The translations under genes and the position numbers were made by a program. From positions 62,001 through 126,000 of the forward strand of contig JARKIP010000099.1 in assembly GCA_029990175.1 (NCBI GenBank): a stretch of 64,000 bases of DNA, in the 5' to 3' direction. The DNA comes from Petunia secreta. Its lineage: Eukaryota > Streptophyta > Magnoliopsida > Solanales > Solanaceae. This document shows positions 23,500 through 34,780 of this stretch, one piece after another (the first letter of the stretch is position 1; the number at the start of each line of letters is the position of its first letter). The notes below the pieces were generated by a model. It saw only the letters and a program-made list of their open reading frames with translations, had not been told where the DNA came from and searched no databases.

Positions 23500-24215
23500 A
23501 CAATCTATTGTAATGCAGATTGGGCAGCATGCCCCAATACAAGGAGATCTATTACAGGATACATTATTCAGTTAGTGATTCTCTAATTTACTGGAAATCA
23601 AAGGAACAACAGCCAATGAATAGAAATTCAGCAAAGACTAAATATAGGAGCATAACATCAGTTGTAGCGGAAACAATCTGGTTGGTTGGACTACTAAGGG
23701 AGCAACATGTTTCAATAAAAGAACTTGACGAATTGCATCGTTATAGAAAAGCTGCAATATAGATAGCATCATATCCTATTTTTTATAAGAGGATAAAACA
23801 CATAGAGATGGATTGCCATTTCATACGAGAAAATATCAAGAAGTGGTGATTGCACAAAATTACTTTTTCTTGAAAGGTTCAAATAGCAGAATTGCTTACA
23901 AAAACACTGGAAGTGCACAACATCATATCTTGTTATCCAATCGAGGAATTCTAGATGTCTTTCACCCTCCAGGTTGAGGGAGAGTGATGAGTTAGGAGAA
24001 TTTTAGGGGTCAATCGAGAAATAAAATGAACTGTGTGAGACAGTTGTAGAGTTGTTTGGTAGTTAGTTTAAAAGACACTAACGTGCAAAAAAGTTAAAAG
24101 TTCAAAGATATTTTAAGTTCCCTACACACTTTAGCTCTGTACGAATTTATTGTTTCTTCTTAATTAAAGCTCTAAAGAACTTATAAATGAAAAAAAATTC
24201 TGCCGAGTTCAAAGA
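23500..24215 (+). pseudogene. Ty1/copia 3' fragment (RNase H end and LTR piece), unit A
   Basis: Plus-strand pieces encode the end of copia RNase H: CNADWAACPNTRRSITGYI, then in another frame DSLIYWKSK and SVVAETIWLVGLLREQHVSIKEL, then an EMDCHFIREN-type tail. Frameshifts and stops interrupt it. A purine-rich GGTTGAGGGAGAG and an LTR-like stretch starting near 23985 follow. The 5' part of the element is absent. Confidence 0.75.
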
Positions 24216-24489
24216 ATCAAGGAAATTAGCAACATACCGTATTCCACACATCTATTAAGCTCGTATATTGGCCTATGAGTTTTACTTGTGCTTAAAATAA
24301 TAATTTTGTCATGTTTCCAAACCAGTAAGACATAGACAAAAGGAAATGAATTCGAATATTGATCAAACTCTATTGCATTGCGATGTTACATCACTTGGGT
24401 CATGTGAAAACAAAATGACAACAGAATAATATATGTAGAAAATATGTCTGTCATTCTTTTTGGAAAATTTTAAAAAATGGCACTATAAA

Positions 24490-25560
24490 GCAAGAAAATT
24501 ACAAATGAAGGTCCATGCTTTTTTCTTATATGACATAACAAAACCCTTATTTTTTTAAATTTGAGCTTTCCATCAAAATAAAAAATCCTACCTGCCACTG
24601 TCCTCCTCCCGCCACTGACCCGCCAGCATCCACACTCCGGCGGTGGTGGCCGGTGGCCAGAAAACTAAAAATCGTCGGATTTCACAAAAACTATTTATTT
24701 CTTCCCCGAAATTGCTCATTTTGTTTCACCGAAGCTTTACTTTTCTTGTTTTGTTTAGATCATTGTTTTTGATGAATTTATACACATAAATCTACCAAAA
24801 TTAATAATTTATATATGCAGATACATAGACAAATATTATGTATACAAGGAAAAAAAATACAAAAATAGATACTGAAAACTCAACAATCATACCCACATTC
24901 ATAATAATATGCAAATCTAAAATTTTATACACCTTTATTCATTTTAGACACGTACTTATATACGTGTATACCACTTTATATAAGTTTATATACTGCATAA
25001 GCATTGTATAAATTTATATAAAATATATATAAAAGTGTATAAAAATATAAAATTGTATTTATACGATGTTTCTTAGAAGATCCACATCGCACTTCAAAGT
25101 AAAACACCAGATTTATTCAAAATCTTAAGCGAAACCAACAGATCTGTACAATTTTTCAAGAAAAATACTAGATTTGTCCAAATCCTTAATAAAAAAATCA
25201 AATTTATACATAAAATATATATTTTTAAAATAATAATCAAGGATCCACAAAAATTAATTAAGAAATAGAGAAGAATAGAGCTACACCAGAGTTTTTGTAA
25301 GAAAAAAATAGAAAAAACGCAGCTCGGTGGAGGCGCCGGTGATGCAGCGACGAAGGACCAGCGGTGAAGCAAAAGTGATGAGGCGGCGAGAATAGGAGAT
25401 GTACTTTTGGGCTGCTAAGGTATTTTTTAGAGGAGAAAGAAAATTGAGGCTGGTAGGATTTTTTTGGAAGAGGAGGAACTAATGGACTATTAGGGTTGTA
25501 ATTTTTATTAGCACGAGTGAGCTATTCGGGTAAGAATATGAAATAAGAGCTTGTATTAAT
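24490..25560. mobile_element. Non-autonomous DNA element, copy 2 (inverted), unit A
   Basis: Related in reverse orientation to 22200-23140, with the same ends, a GGTGGTGGCCGGTGG-rich patch near 24640 and TATA/GTATA-rich tracts (24780-25070). No coding frame is convincing. The unit B counterpart is 37570-38640. Confidence 0.4.
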
Positions 25561-26906
25561 AATTTTTATGTATTGTTTGTCTCATTGGGTAAAAATATTA
25601 TTTTTGTTGCTTCACACCTTTAAAAACTCATGTATCCCTTCAAAGACAACAAAATTTAAAAGGTACTGTCTGGTAGGAATACAAGAAGCAATTGAAGAAG
25701 GCAGAGCAATGGAATGTGGAACTCCCCTAAACATTTGCTTTCATTGTACAAAACTGAGCCAACATTTCAGATTTCCACGCCTTCCCTCCCCCCTCCCCCC
25801 CCACACACTCACACTCCACAACCCTTTTTATAGTTTAATGTTAACATGTCAGTGTGTATTCCCCTTCTGATATTTAGAGTTTCTAAGCATTGTAACTAGC
25901 AACCAAGTTTAATTTAGACATGATATTTAGACATGATATTTCATGATATTTGAACAAATTATGTTATCATTATAAAGATGATTGTAGTGTATAAACTGTT
26001 ATGTTACAGGCATTAGATAAATAAATAAATACTTTCGAGCGAGCTTAGTTCATCAATCATGTCAACAGATTTTTTTTCCCTAGGATAATACATAAAAACA
26101 CTCCTAAACTTTGCTTGGTTTACAATTGGCACATCCAAATTTGTATTATGTCTGTAACACCTCTTGATCTTTTTTTGGTTGGTGTCTATTATCACCATTC
26201 ACGTGCTATCTTCTTAGAGAAGTTGCATAATTAACATGTGTTTTTATTGAAAAGGTGCATTTTTAGGACCTCGGCCAAACTTAAATTTCTTGCTGGATCT
26301 CTACTTTTCTGGTGTAGCTATAGTTTTAGATTTTAAATGCATGAGATTTTCTTCATATTAAATATTTTTTTTAGTTTAAACTCTCGCATTCTTTGCAACC
26401 AATTTTAATTTTTTTACTTTAAATTTAAGTTGTAAATTTTTTTATTTAGTTCGCACAATTTCTTGCAATCCATCTTTTGTCGATGAGATCCGCAACAATA
26501 CCTCAACTCTATTTTTTGGGGTTAAGATCAAACATTTCATAAGTAAAAGAGAAGTAAGAAGAAAAACTTGAAGTTAGAGTATAGAGTTAATTGCCCCCAA
26601 TTGTTTATGCTAAATTTATAAATGCATGTTATTTGCTAGTAATATATACATACACCATACCGAATTAATCATGATTAACTAACATAAATTTATACCTCAT
26701 AAATTAAATAACTTAGCCATAAGTTCGAACGTATGATTTACTGTGAACACGCATAAAATTTGCACCACATTAATTAAATAACTCTAAAAGTTTTGTATAA
26801 TTTGGCCTAAACACCCTATCATCCTGGTAGTTTCGTTTTTTCCTTTTTTAAAATATTAAAGTAGTGCTAGTTATATATCATCTTCGTTAACATCATTGTA
26901 TTATTA
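25561..26906. other. Intergenic, unit A
   Basis: No gene identified. A 100-codon frame at 25568-25870 recurs in unit B (38671-39057) with a changed C terminus, and carries no motif. A short TTTAGACATGATA duplication near 25913-25940 lies in about 140 bp absent from unit B. Confidence 0.5.
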
Positions 26907-27013
26907 TCGGTATTACAATTTACAATGCCATAGTCCTATTTTGTGCAGCATTTCTATTACACTTATAGCATTTTTGGTCAATTAATTTGGAGGTAAAAAG
27001 TTTTCCTAAGTAT

Positions 27014-27674
27014 GGGGTGGGCATTCGATTTTTCGGTTCGGTTTTTAACTATTCGGTTTCGGTTTTTCGGTTTTCGGTTTTGAAAAACTTCAATCCAATC
27101 CAAACCAAAATAAATTTGGTTTGGTTCGGTTTTCCTCTTTTCGGTTTGGTTTTTTTCGGTTTAGTTTTCGATTTTTTCGGTTTTGTCATATAAGACAAAC
27201 TTTAAAATGAAATACTTGAAAGAATATAAATACAAGTCAAAATATTAAACATTAAATCTAAATCAAAATTCTAGATAGAGAGAGAACATGAATCCTCGGT
27301 AAAAGGAGATCTTACCATTCAAGAGGTAAAAACTAATTGAAACTTTTGATGAAAGCTTCACATGTATTATACCATAATACAAAGAGGTTAAAGTATTGAA
27401 AGCATAAAGTATTGAAATATTCAAACTCTAAAACCCTTGAACAAGTTTAGGTTAAGAGATAATCATAAAAGTATGAGAGCCTTTCTTTTTGTGTGTGTAT
27501 ATATATATTTCGGTTTTTCGGTTTCTATGATTTAAAATCCGAAACCAAACCAAAACACCAAAGTTTTCATATTCTCAATCCAATCCAAACCAATTATTTA
27601 AAAATCCAAACCAAATTAAAAAAATAATTTGGTTCGGTTTGGTTTTTCGGTTTAATCTGAATAATGCCCACCCC
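27014..27674. mobile_element. Foldback DNA element with GGGGTGGGCATT termini
   Basis: The 12-bp terminus GGGGTGGGCATT (27014-27025) is inverted perfectly at 27663-27674. Subterminal TTCGGTTCGGTTT-rich tracts recur in inverted form. The direct repeat TTCCTAAGTAT flanks it (27003-27013 and 27677-27687, the right copy offset 2 bp). No ORF. Probably a non-autonomous hAT- or MULE-like family, superfamily unresolved. Confidence 0.7.
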
Positions 27675-27689
27675 TATTCCTAAGTATTT

Positions 27690-27896
27690 TTTTTTATTTG
27701 GAGATTCAAGATGTTTCGCCAGCAGCCAAAATTATTTTTAAGCATAAAAAAGTTAAATTTTCAGTTTCTCGTGAGACACTACAGATTTGAATAAATTTCA
27801 CATTACACATTTTTAAAAGCTATTACTCCCGTAAACCTAACACATACATCTGTTGAATAATAGCTTCCGCCTTCCCGTGAAACTTAGAATTTATTA
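27690..27896 (+). pseudogene. 3' UTR relic of a further cold-shock gene copy
   Basis: GATGTTTCGCCAGCAGCC, then AAGCATAAAAAAG, then TCGTGAGACACTACA parallel the sequence directly after the cold-shock genes at 30570-30640 and 54945-55025. The following GTTGAATAATAG word parallels 31690. It indicates an earlier duplication of a cold-shock plus defensin-like pair. Confidence 0.5.
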
Positions 27897-28029
27897 CGAA
27901 AAATGAAGTACTCTTGTGCTTCTTCTTTTTTTTCCTTAAAGGTTCTTTTCTTAAAATATGATGAAAAATTATGGAAGACCAAGATAATGACCTTAGAATT
28001 TAAAGGATATTGTGTAAAGCACCAAAAAT

Positions 28030-28030
<1 letters not shown>

Positions 28031-28071
<41 letters not shown>
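28031..28071. repeat. (TA)n tract, unit A
   Basis: About 20 TA units downstream of the defensin-like gene. The unit B counterpart has become a long palindrome (52650-52791) plus a second TA tract. Confidence 0.95.
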
Positions 28072-28074
<3 letters not shown>

Positions 28075-28270
28075 GACAATATTTTGTATTGATTATTTTA
28101 ATAAGAGATAGAATTATCATAAATCTAATTTTTTATTATTATAACTGAACGAATCGACTAAATCTATAACATTCCATTGCGAAATAAAAATTAAAAGCTA
28201 CTAAAACTGCATTGCTTTCTTCTATTCTTTTCTCCATAATTACTTGAAAATTCTTCTTGTTTCTTTCGGT

Positions 28271-28913
28271 TCAGTTGTGTAGCAATGCTTTCTTCCTGCA
28301 GCAAGGTACTACAACACATTGGCACAAGTTTTGAATACAAGCTCCACTGCCAGCATTGAAGAAAGTGCAATAAGATTGACAATCTTTGTTTAAAGTGCAC
28401 GATGGTGGTCCTTGAGTTGAACTTCTTGCTTCTACAATAGTTCTCCCAATAAACCCTGTAAATAAACACACAAAATACCATGTCACTACACATGCCCAAA
28501 TAGATTAGGGGAGAAAACAAACAATTATAATTTATAAATAAAAATATATTTTTCGAGAACAAATAATGTATAATGTATCTGAATGATAAAAGAAAAAAAT
28601 GTTATATTTTAGTATTTATAGCACTATTCAACAATTCAATTTGGATACTAATAAGTAATTCATAGAATAAATCAATCTTTTAGATTATAATATCAAAGTA
28701 CTAAAGTGAATATCTTGAGGCAACATGATTTTTTTAAAGTTAAGAAGTACCGAGTCAACTCTAAACAATAGTATATCGTGTAAAAAGAAACACATTAAAA
28801 AAAAAGAATTATAATGATGTTTTATGCATGTGATTGCTTATTTCAAAAAACAAACCAGTTGCAATAAGCCAAAAGGTAACTAAGAAAAGCAACTTCTTCG
28901 TAGCCTTGTCCAT
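28271..28913 (-). CDS. Defensin-like cysteine-rich secreted peptide, two exons (unit A)
   Basis: Exon 1 is 28913-28856, the intron 28855-28456 (GT...AG, 400 bp), and exon 2 28455-28271, giving 80 residues. Exon 1 encodes a basic N terminus and hydrophobic signal-peptide core (KKLLFLVTFWLIATG). Exon 2 encodes the mature part with eight cysteines. C-x3-C and C-x-C pairs (CQSYC and CQC) fit the cysteine-stabilised alpha-beta fold of plant defensin-like proteins, and the C-terminal pair is CC. An intron splitting the signal peptide from the mature domain is usual for this family. Likely secreted, with an antimicrobial or signalling role (family knowledge, not shown here). No lesion seen. Splice phase joins correctly across the G|GG codon. 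The unit B twin differs by only a few residues. Confidence 0.85.
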
Positions 28914-28981
28914 CTTGAGTGTTGATGATTTTAGTTGATGGTAAGCTTTTATTTGTATGAATTATAGAGAGGCTTATAGCC

Positions 28982-28992
28982 AATATATATAG
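28982..28992 (-). promoter_or_regulatory. TATA box of the unit A defensin-like gene
   Basis: CTATATATATT on the minus strand, about 70 bp upstream of the ATG at 28913, leaving room for a leader of roughly 40 nt. The same sequence lies at 53779-53789 before the unit B gene. Confidence 0.65.
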
Positions 28993-29411
28993 TAAAAAAG
29001 AAATACTCCAGCATCACCCGTGAAAGGAAACATTAGTTTAGGTAATTATTAAAATAGTTTTACTTTGAGAATCTTACGCTGCAAATTAATTATGTTAACG
29101 ATTTTCCCTTTTGAACCTTTGACGAAGCTTCTATGTAGTACTAGACATACGTACTTTAATAACATGCAAAAAACTATATAAGAAAAACTTTGCACCACAA
29201 TTTTAATTTATACTACGACAATTTATTCATTAATGTTTTTCCCATATATACAAATCTAATTGTAATAATTTATAAGTACTGATTATGGTGAATTTTTACC
29301 ATGCATTCATAAAGTCACAACAGCCTTAATTAAAACTTCTCCAAACTTGAAAACCAAACTCGAGTAAAATAAGGAATCAGAAATAAAGCCCTAACACAAC
29401 AAGGGAGGCTC
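28993..29411. other. Divergent intergenic region between defensin-like and cold-shock genes, unit A
   Basis: The two genes diverge from here. AT-rich, no ORF. Shared with unit B (53790-54240), so it should hold upstream elements of both genes. I see no further motif I can support. Confidence 0.5.
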
Positions 29412-29418
29412 GTAAATC

Positions 29419-29891
29419 AGGGAAATTTTGATACGTAGTCAGTTTTGGACGTGCTCAATGAGTTTTATCCACCATTTTAAAATTAATTGAGAAATAGCCA
29501 AAAAATTCGCGCGCACACTTACGCTCCATTAGCGTTGGAAAAAACCCCAGACTAGTCTCGGTATTTTATACTAGGACTTTGAACTAACATGTTCAAAGGT
29601 CCCATTATTTTGTTATGGGACTTAAGCTTTATATATAAAGTCCCATAACAAAATATTGGGACTTTGAACTAACATGTTCAAAGGTCTAATTATTTTATAC
29701 TGGGGTTAGTTTACTGAAGCTTTATATAAAATTCCATAGTAAAATATTGGGACTTTGAACATAACATGTTCAAAGTCCCAGTATAAAATACTAGGACTTG
29801 TCCGGAGGTGGCTATTTCTCAGCGAATTTATTTTTGACGGCTACAAATCAATTAGCGCACGTCAAACAGGCCCCTACGCAAAAATTTTACT
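29419..29891. mobile_element. 473-bp MITE just upstream of the cold-shock TATA box, unit A only
   Basis: Absent from unit B, where GCTCGTAAATCTCCAAC is continuous (54236-54252). The insertion is flanked by GTAAATC (29412-29418 and 29892-29898). Its ends are imperfectly inverted (AGGGAAATTTT and AAAATTTTACT). The interior is a series of inverted GGACTTTGAAC/GTTCAAAGTCC words that can fold back. No ORF. Superfamily uncertain. Confidence 0.8.
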
Positions 29892-29904
29892 GTAAATCTC
29901 CAAC

Positions 29905-29912
29905 TATATAAA
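29905..29912 (+). promoter_or_regulatory. TATA box of the cold-shock gene, unit A
   Basis: TATATAAA about 95 bp upstream of the ATG at 30008, and only 13 bp from the end of the MITE. The counterpart in unit B is at 54253-54260. Confidence 0.6.
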
Positions 29913-30007
29913 TCCAGAAAATACTTACCCACACCAGGTGTATGCACCAATCCAATACAAACCATAAATCACCATACAAATCAATTCACATATACAAAAA
30001 AATAACA

Positions 30008-30565
30008 ATGGCTGTTGTTGAAAAGACAACAAGAAAGACGGACAGTTCTTCGGTTCAGTAACCAAAAAGATTATGGTTTTATTAAACCAGACGATTGAAC
30101 TGATGATTTGTTCATTCATCAATCTGAGATTAAGTCTGAAGGGTTTCGTTGACTTAAAAAAGGTCAAAAGGTTGAGTTTACTGTTACTGTTAATGGTAAA
30201 AAGCATCAGGTTGTTAGTATTACTGGTCCTAATGGTGTAACTTTAGAGAGTGGTAAGGGTAATAATGGTGGTGGTGGTGGTAAGGGTAGTATTAGTGGTG
30301 GTGGTAAGGGAAATATTAAGTATTATAATTGTCGAAAGACAGGACACATGGCTAGGGATTGTGATCGTGAACGTAGTCGTGGTGGTGCATGTTATAATTA
30401 TGGGGTGCCCGGGATTGTGATCTTAGGGTTGGTGGTGGTGTAAGAAGTCAAGGCGGTGGTGGGTGTTATAATTGTGGGATGACCGGCCATTTAGCGAGGG
30501 ATTGTGATCGTGGTGGTGGTAATGGTGGAGGAAAAAAGATTTTTCTAAGCATCTTTTTAGAGATT
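30008..30565 (+). pseudogene. Cold-shock-domain/CCHC zinc-knuckle protein, broken (unit A)
   Basis: Homologous to 54367-54937. The ATG is kept, but small deletions soon after it shift the frame (about 30037-30050) and a stop follows. Relics of the cold-shock domain (RNP2-like region near 30095-30115), a glycine-rich linker and CCHC knuckles (CRKTGHMARDC near 30332) are visible. The second knuckle has an internal deletion (near 30400). The intact family is the plant GRP2/CSP group of nucleic-acid chaperones induced by cold. This copy cannot make the full protein. Confidence 0.8.
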
Positions 30566-32003
30566 TGAGTTGTTTCGCCAGCAATTAAAAAGTATTTTTG
30601 AACACAAAAAGTAGTAGTTTTTCTGTTGCTCGTAAGACACTGCAAATAGGGGCAGACCGATGTGGGTGCAAGCGGGCTTAAGTGAACCCACTTCGCCTGT
30701 AAACATAATATATTGTATAGATTGAATTCAGGAAAATCATTGATATAGATAAAATTGAACTCACTTGAATGAAAGTGTTTTCCAGTCGAGGACTTAAATT
30801 GTCCTTAGTTTCTAAAACCTGTTACTTTATTCTCTATTTTCACTTTTTCTATATTTTGATTTATATTTGAACTTTTAACTCACATTCAACAAAAATTATT
30901 CTATAATCTATTTCATTTATGAAATGCAAAATTTATGAAAATAAATTGTACATAAATTTTGCTAAAATATGTATGTTCATTTCGTTAATATTATCTATAA
31001 TTTGATAGTTTAATCTTAAATCAACTTACGTTAAATATGTTATTTGTGTTTCCAATAGTTTACTTCATTAAAGTATTTTCTCTTATAGTTTGTACTAGTT
31101 TTTAAATGGTGAAACTTTAACTTTGGTGTCGTTTATTTGTAATTAATATTGTTGTTTAGAATTAAGAAAAAGGAATTAGATTTAATTTTTAAAAAAATAT
31201 AAAGTAGTCCATAAATTTTTCTTAAAGTTTTAACATACTTTTTAAATAAGTTTTGTGAAATCGAATAGAGTAATTAATAACTTACTTATTGCAAGATTGG
31301 TTCTTTTAACAAGTCTAAAAAAAATTGCCGAATTTATTTTTGAACAAAACAAAGAGCGAGCACAACGTGTTTTGAGTTATCTATTTTGTGGTAGCGTAAC
31401 AACTTAAAAAGAGGAAAATAAAAGACATGCAAGTTTCACTTGTCATGTAGTTATTTGCTACTTGATTTTTGTCAACAACATTTTTGCTGACACTTGTCTA
31501 AAAATTTTGGGTCACCCAGTGACTATAAATATGAATAAATTTCAATTTACGCCTTTAGTCTTTAAGAACTGAGTAATGATATCTCTTCTATCTTTTGAAT
31601 GGGATATATTACCCTCGTAACCCTTTCCCTCATCTTTACAAGGGAACCTTTTTTTTTTTTTGTAACGGAGAAGGAAACTCCTACACCGTTGAATAATAGC
31701 GTCCGATGAAACTTAGAATGTATTTATTACATCAAAAGACGTATTCTTGCCTTTTTTTTTTCTTAAAGTCTTTTTTCTTAAATATGATGGAAAACTATGA
31801 ACAACCAAGATATCGATCTTAAGAATTTAAAGGATATTGTGTTAAGCACCAATCATCTTTTATCTTACATATTCAATCATATCTCTCTCTCTCACACATA
31901 TGTATATTTTTAATGAGTTGGCAAACATAGCAAGAGAATTTTGGTGAACTTAAATATGGGGACATTGCTAACCTACTACAAGCATATAGTAGGTTAGCAA
32001 AAC

Positions 32004-32006
<3 letters not shown>
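30566..32006. other. Intergenic between cold-shock and second defensin-like gene, unit A
   Basis: AT-rich and collinear with unit B 54938-56500, apart from an extra ~117 bp in B. A GGTTAGCAAA/TTTGCCAAC-type inverted word occurs near 31915-32000. No gene. Confidence 0.5.
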
Positions 32007-32055
<49 letters not shown>

Positions 32056-32073
32056 GCGCACACACACACACAC
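32007..32073. repeat. Compound (TA)n(CA/CG)n microsatellite, unit A
   Basis: About 19 TA units followed by CA repeats interrupted by CGCG. Confidence 0.95.
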
Positions 32074-32247
32074 AAAACATTTTGTATCCATTCGTTTAAT
32101 AAGAGAAAGAATTATCATAAATAACTGAACTAATCACTAAATCTATAACATTTCAATGCGCGATAAAAATTTAAAGCTACTAAAAGTGTATTGATTTCTT
32201 CTATTCCTTAATATCTCCATAATTACTTGAAATTTTCTTGTTTTTTT

Positions 32248-34125
32248 TAGTTGTGCAGCAATGCCCCCTGCAATAGGGTACTATAATACATTGGCACAAG
32301 TTCTGAATACAAGCTCCACGGCCAACACGGAAGAGAGTGCAGTAAGATTGACACAATTTTTGTTTAAAGTGCACGATGATGGTCCTTGAATTGAACTTCT
32401 TGCATCTACAACTCTCTCAATAAATCCTGAAAATAAGCACAAAAAATACCATATCAGTACACATGTCCAAATACATCATGCGAGAAAACAAACATTTTTT
32501 CGAGAACAAATAACGTTTAATGTATTTGAATGAAAAATGAAAAGAAGTTAAATATTTAAGTATTTATAGCACTATTCAACAATTCAATTTGGATACTACT
32601 AATAAGAAATTCATAAAATAAATGAATCTTTTGATTATAATATCAAAGTACGAAAGTGCATGTCTTGAGGCAACGAGACTTTTTCTATAGTTAAGAACTA
32701 CCGAAAGAAATTCTAAACAATAGCATATTGTGTACCAAACACATTAAGTAGACAGTGAAAAAAGGATTATAATGATGTTTCTTCATGCATGTGATTGCTT
32801 TTTTGAGAAAACAAACCAGTTGCAATAAGCCAAAAGGTAACTAAGAAGAGCAATATTGCTCCCAAACGCACACGCAAGTATACGTGGTCGACAAGTAATA
32901 AAGTGATAAGATCAAGTATCGTCCCACAGAGACTTGTGATTAACTATTGACTAAATCAAACAATTACGAATTATCTAAACAAGAAAATTTGTGATAGTTT
33001 ATGAGAATTGATCTAAACTAAAATTAACTAATAAAATTAAGAAATTAAGTAATAAAATAGAACAAGTAGGACGTCGAGTTTAATATGAGATAATGTTCTA
33101 GGGTTATGGGAAATCTACCAATCCGGTTGAATTCTTCAGTTAATTCGACTTAATTAATTTATCTGGGTTACTAATCGACAGGGTTAATATTGCTCACAAG
33201 ACTCTTCCGATATCCTGCTCGCCTATTCAAGTTAATACAATGCCTGTATTCCTATGGAATCAAAAGTTAACAAGAACGCATTAATAATTTCTGTATATCG
33301 ACTAAGCAAGGCGAATAGGTATATTCCTATTCTTATCCGCTAATCTATTCCCCGATGCCCAGGTTCAAGAACAAGCTCTATTAAATCCTATTGCAATCAA
33401 GAATTCCCTTTCCCAAGTTCAATTCAAGATTCATAAATAGTATTCAATTGGTGATCAAGCAATCAAATAATTAAGCTCAGGATTTAATAAATAACCCAAT
33501 ATGATAAACTAATAAAATCAAATTAATATCCGAATATCAACATTCATGGAGATCCCACGAACCTAAAACTAACAAATTAAGAAATTAAAGAGAAAAGAAA
33601 GAACTCACGTGTCGAAAAGGTCCGAAGCCTGCTGCACGTGGCAAACACGTGACCCATCTCTAGGAATCACTTTGATTTGCTTTTATAATTTGCAAATATA
33701 ATCCTTTTCCTAATTCCATTGGATTTCCATCTTCTAATATGATTTTAAGAGTTGAACTAACTAGCAAGTTATTTAATATTTGTCCTCAATCTAGAACACT
33801 TGTTTCTCCTTGCTGACACATACTCTGACTTTGGCCTTGGGCAACAGCTACGAAGCTTGTCTTGACTTAGAAAAATTATCCATGCCTTGTTCCTTTGCCT
33901 TTAGCTTTCGTCATTTAATATTTTTGTACTTCTTCACAGCAAACATGTTTCATAATGAACCTAAACCATTCAAAATACACTTAATTAATGTAATATCAAT
34001 ATTGGCATAATGTTGGGCATATTTAATAATAAAAATACTCAAAGGACAATAAAAATAGGGGTGAATCAATATCAAAATATATATAAATATGGCCAACATC
34101 AAGCAACTTCTAGATTCTTGTCCAT
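32248..34125 (-). pseudogene. Second defensin-like gene, decayed and split by a solo LTR (unit A)
   Basis: Exon 2 (about 32426-32248) retains an acceptor, the ARSS...GP...SCTLNKNC start and later C codons. A 2-bp GT insertion near the second cysteine shifts the frame, removing the rest of the cysteine framework. Exon 1 keeps its ATG (34125-34123) and its end by the GT donor (near 32820), but a 1248-bp solo LTR sits inside it, in the signal-peptide codons. The unit B copy has the same 2-bp insertion, so the gene was already dead before the large duplication. Confidence 0.9.
32854..34101 (-). mobile_element. Solo LTR of an Athila-like element
   Basis: 1248 bp with 5-bp target duplications AGCAA (32849-32853 and 34102-34106). 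Read on the minus strand it starts TGATGTTGGCC and ends GTGTGCGTTTGGGAGCAATA. The LTR of the complete element at 39118 starts TGATGTTCGGC and ends GTTTGGGAGCAACA. The CA terminus has become TA. No internal region or second LTR is present, so it arose by LTR-LTR recombination. The empty site is preserved in unit B (57741-57755). Confidence 0.93.
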
Positions 34126-34780
34126 CTTGAGTGTCTGATGATTTTAATAGATTGTAAAGCTTCACTTTTTCTAGATACTGAAGAGGCTTATAGCTAATAT
34201 ATATAGTGTATTGGGTAAAAATTTCCACCATCTCAGTGTAAGGACTCAAACCACGAAATAGTCAAGCTTCACTGAGGACACCCTCCCGAGGGAGTAGTCA
34301 TCAACCCCGCCACGAGAAGAATCTAGCCGAGAATGAATGATATGGCGACCCCTCGAGGAATTGAGTCACCTCGGCGAGACTGCCATCTCTAATTATAACC
34401 GTCGACCGTTGCTCTGACATTTAAGAAGAAGATCATGAGCTGATCATGAGCTGACCATGGAGTAATGGCCATTAAGCCGTTGTGGCTGTAACGTTATTCT
34501 TACCATCAATTATAAATAGGATTCGTTTGTAACCAACAGGGACACACAGAAATACAATACTTGACCTACATTTATTGCACTTTATCTTATTTATCAGTTG
34601 GCTTATTCCTTACCACGTTATTCTTTAAAGAACCCATCTCATTTAAATCTGATCCTAATCCAAGCATGACTTCGATACAAGGAAATTATCAATAAAACCC
34701 AAAATAAATTCGATTTGTTGTCCTATCTCGATTTAGGCCAATACAAATTTGCGCCGTCTATGGGGAGTTGGTAATAGCGT

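Noticed and set aside
25568..25870. ORF conserved in both units (with 38671-39057)
   Set aside because: The two are copies of one duplicated segment, the C termini diverge by frameshift, and there is no recognisable domain.
27884..28148. ORFs across the TA tract on both strands (also 31873-32118)
   Set aside because: They consist largely of Tyr-Ile or Cys-Val repeats encoded by microsatellites.
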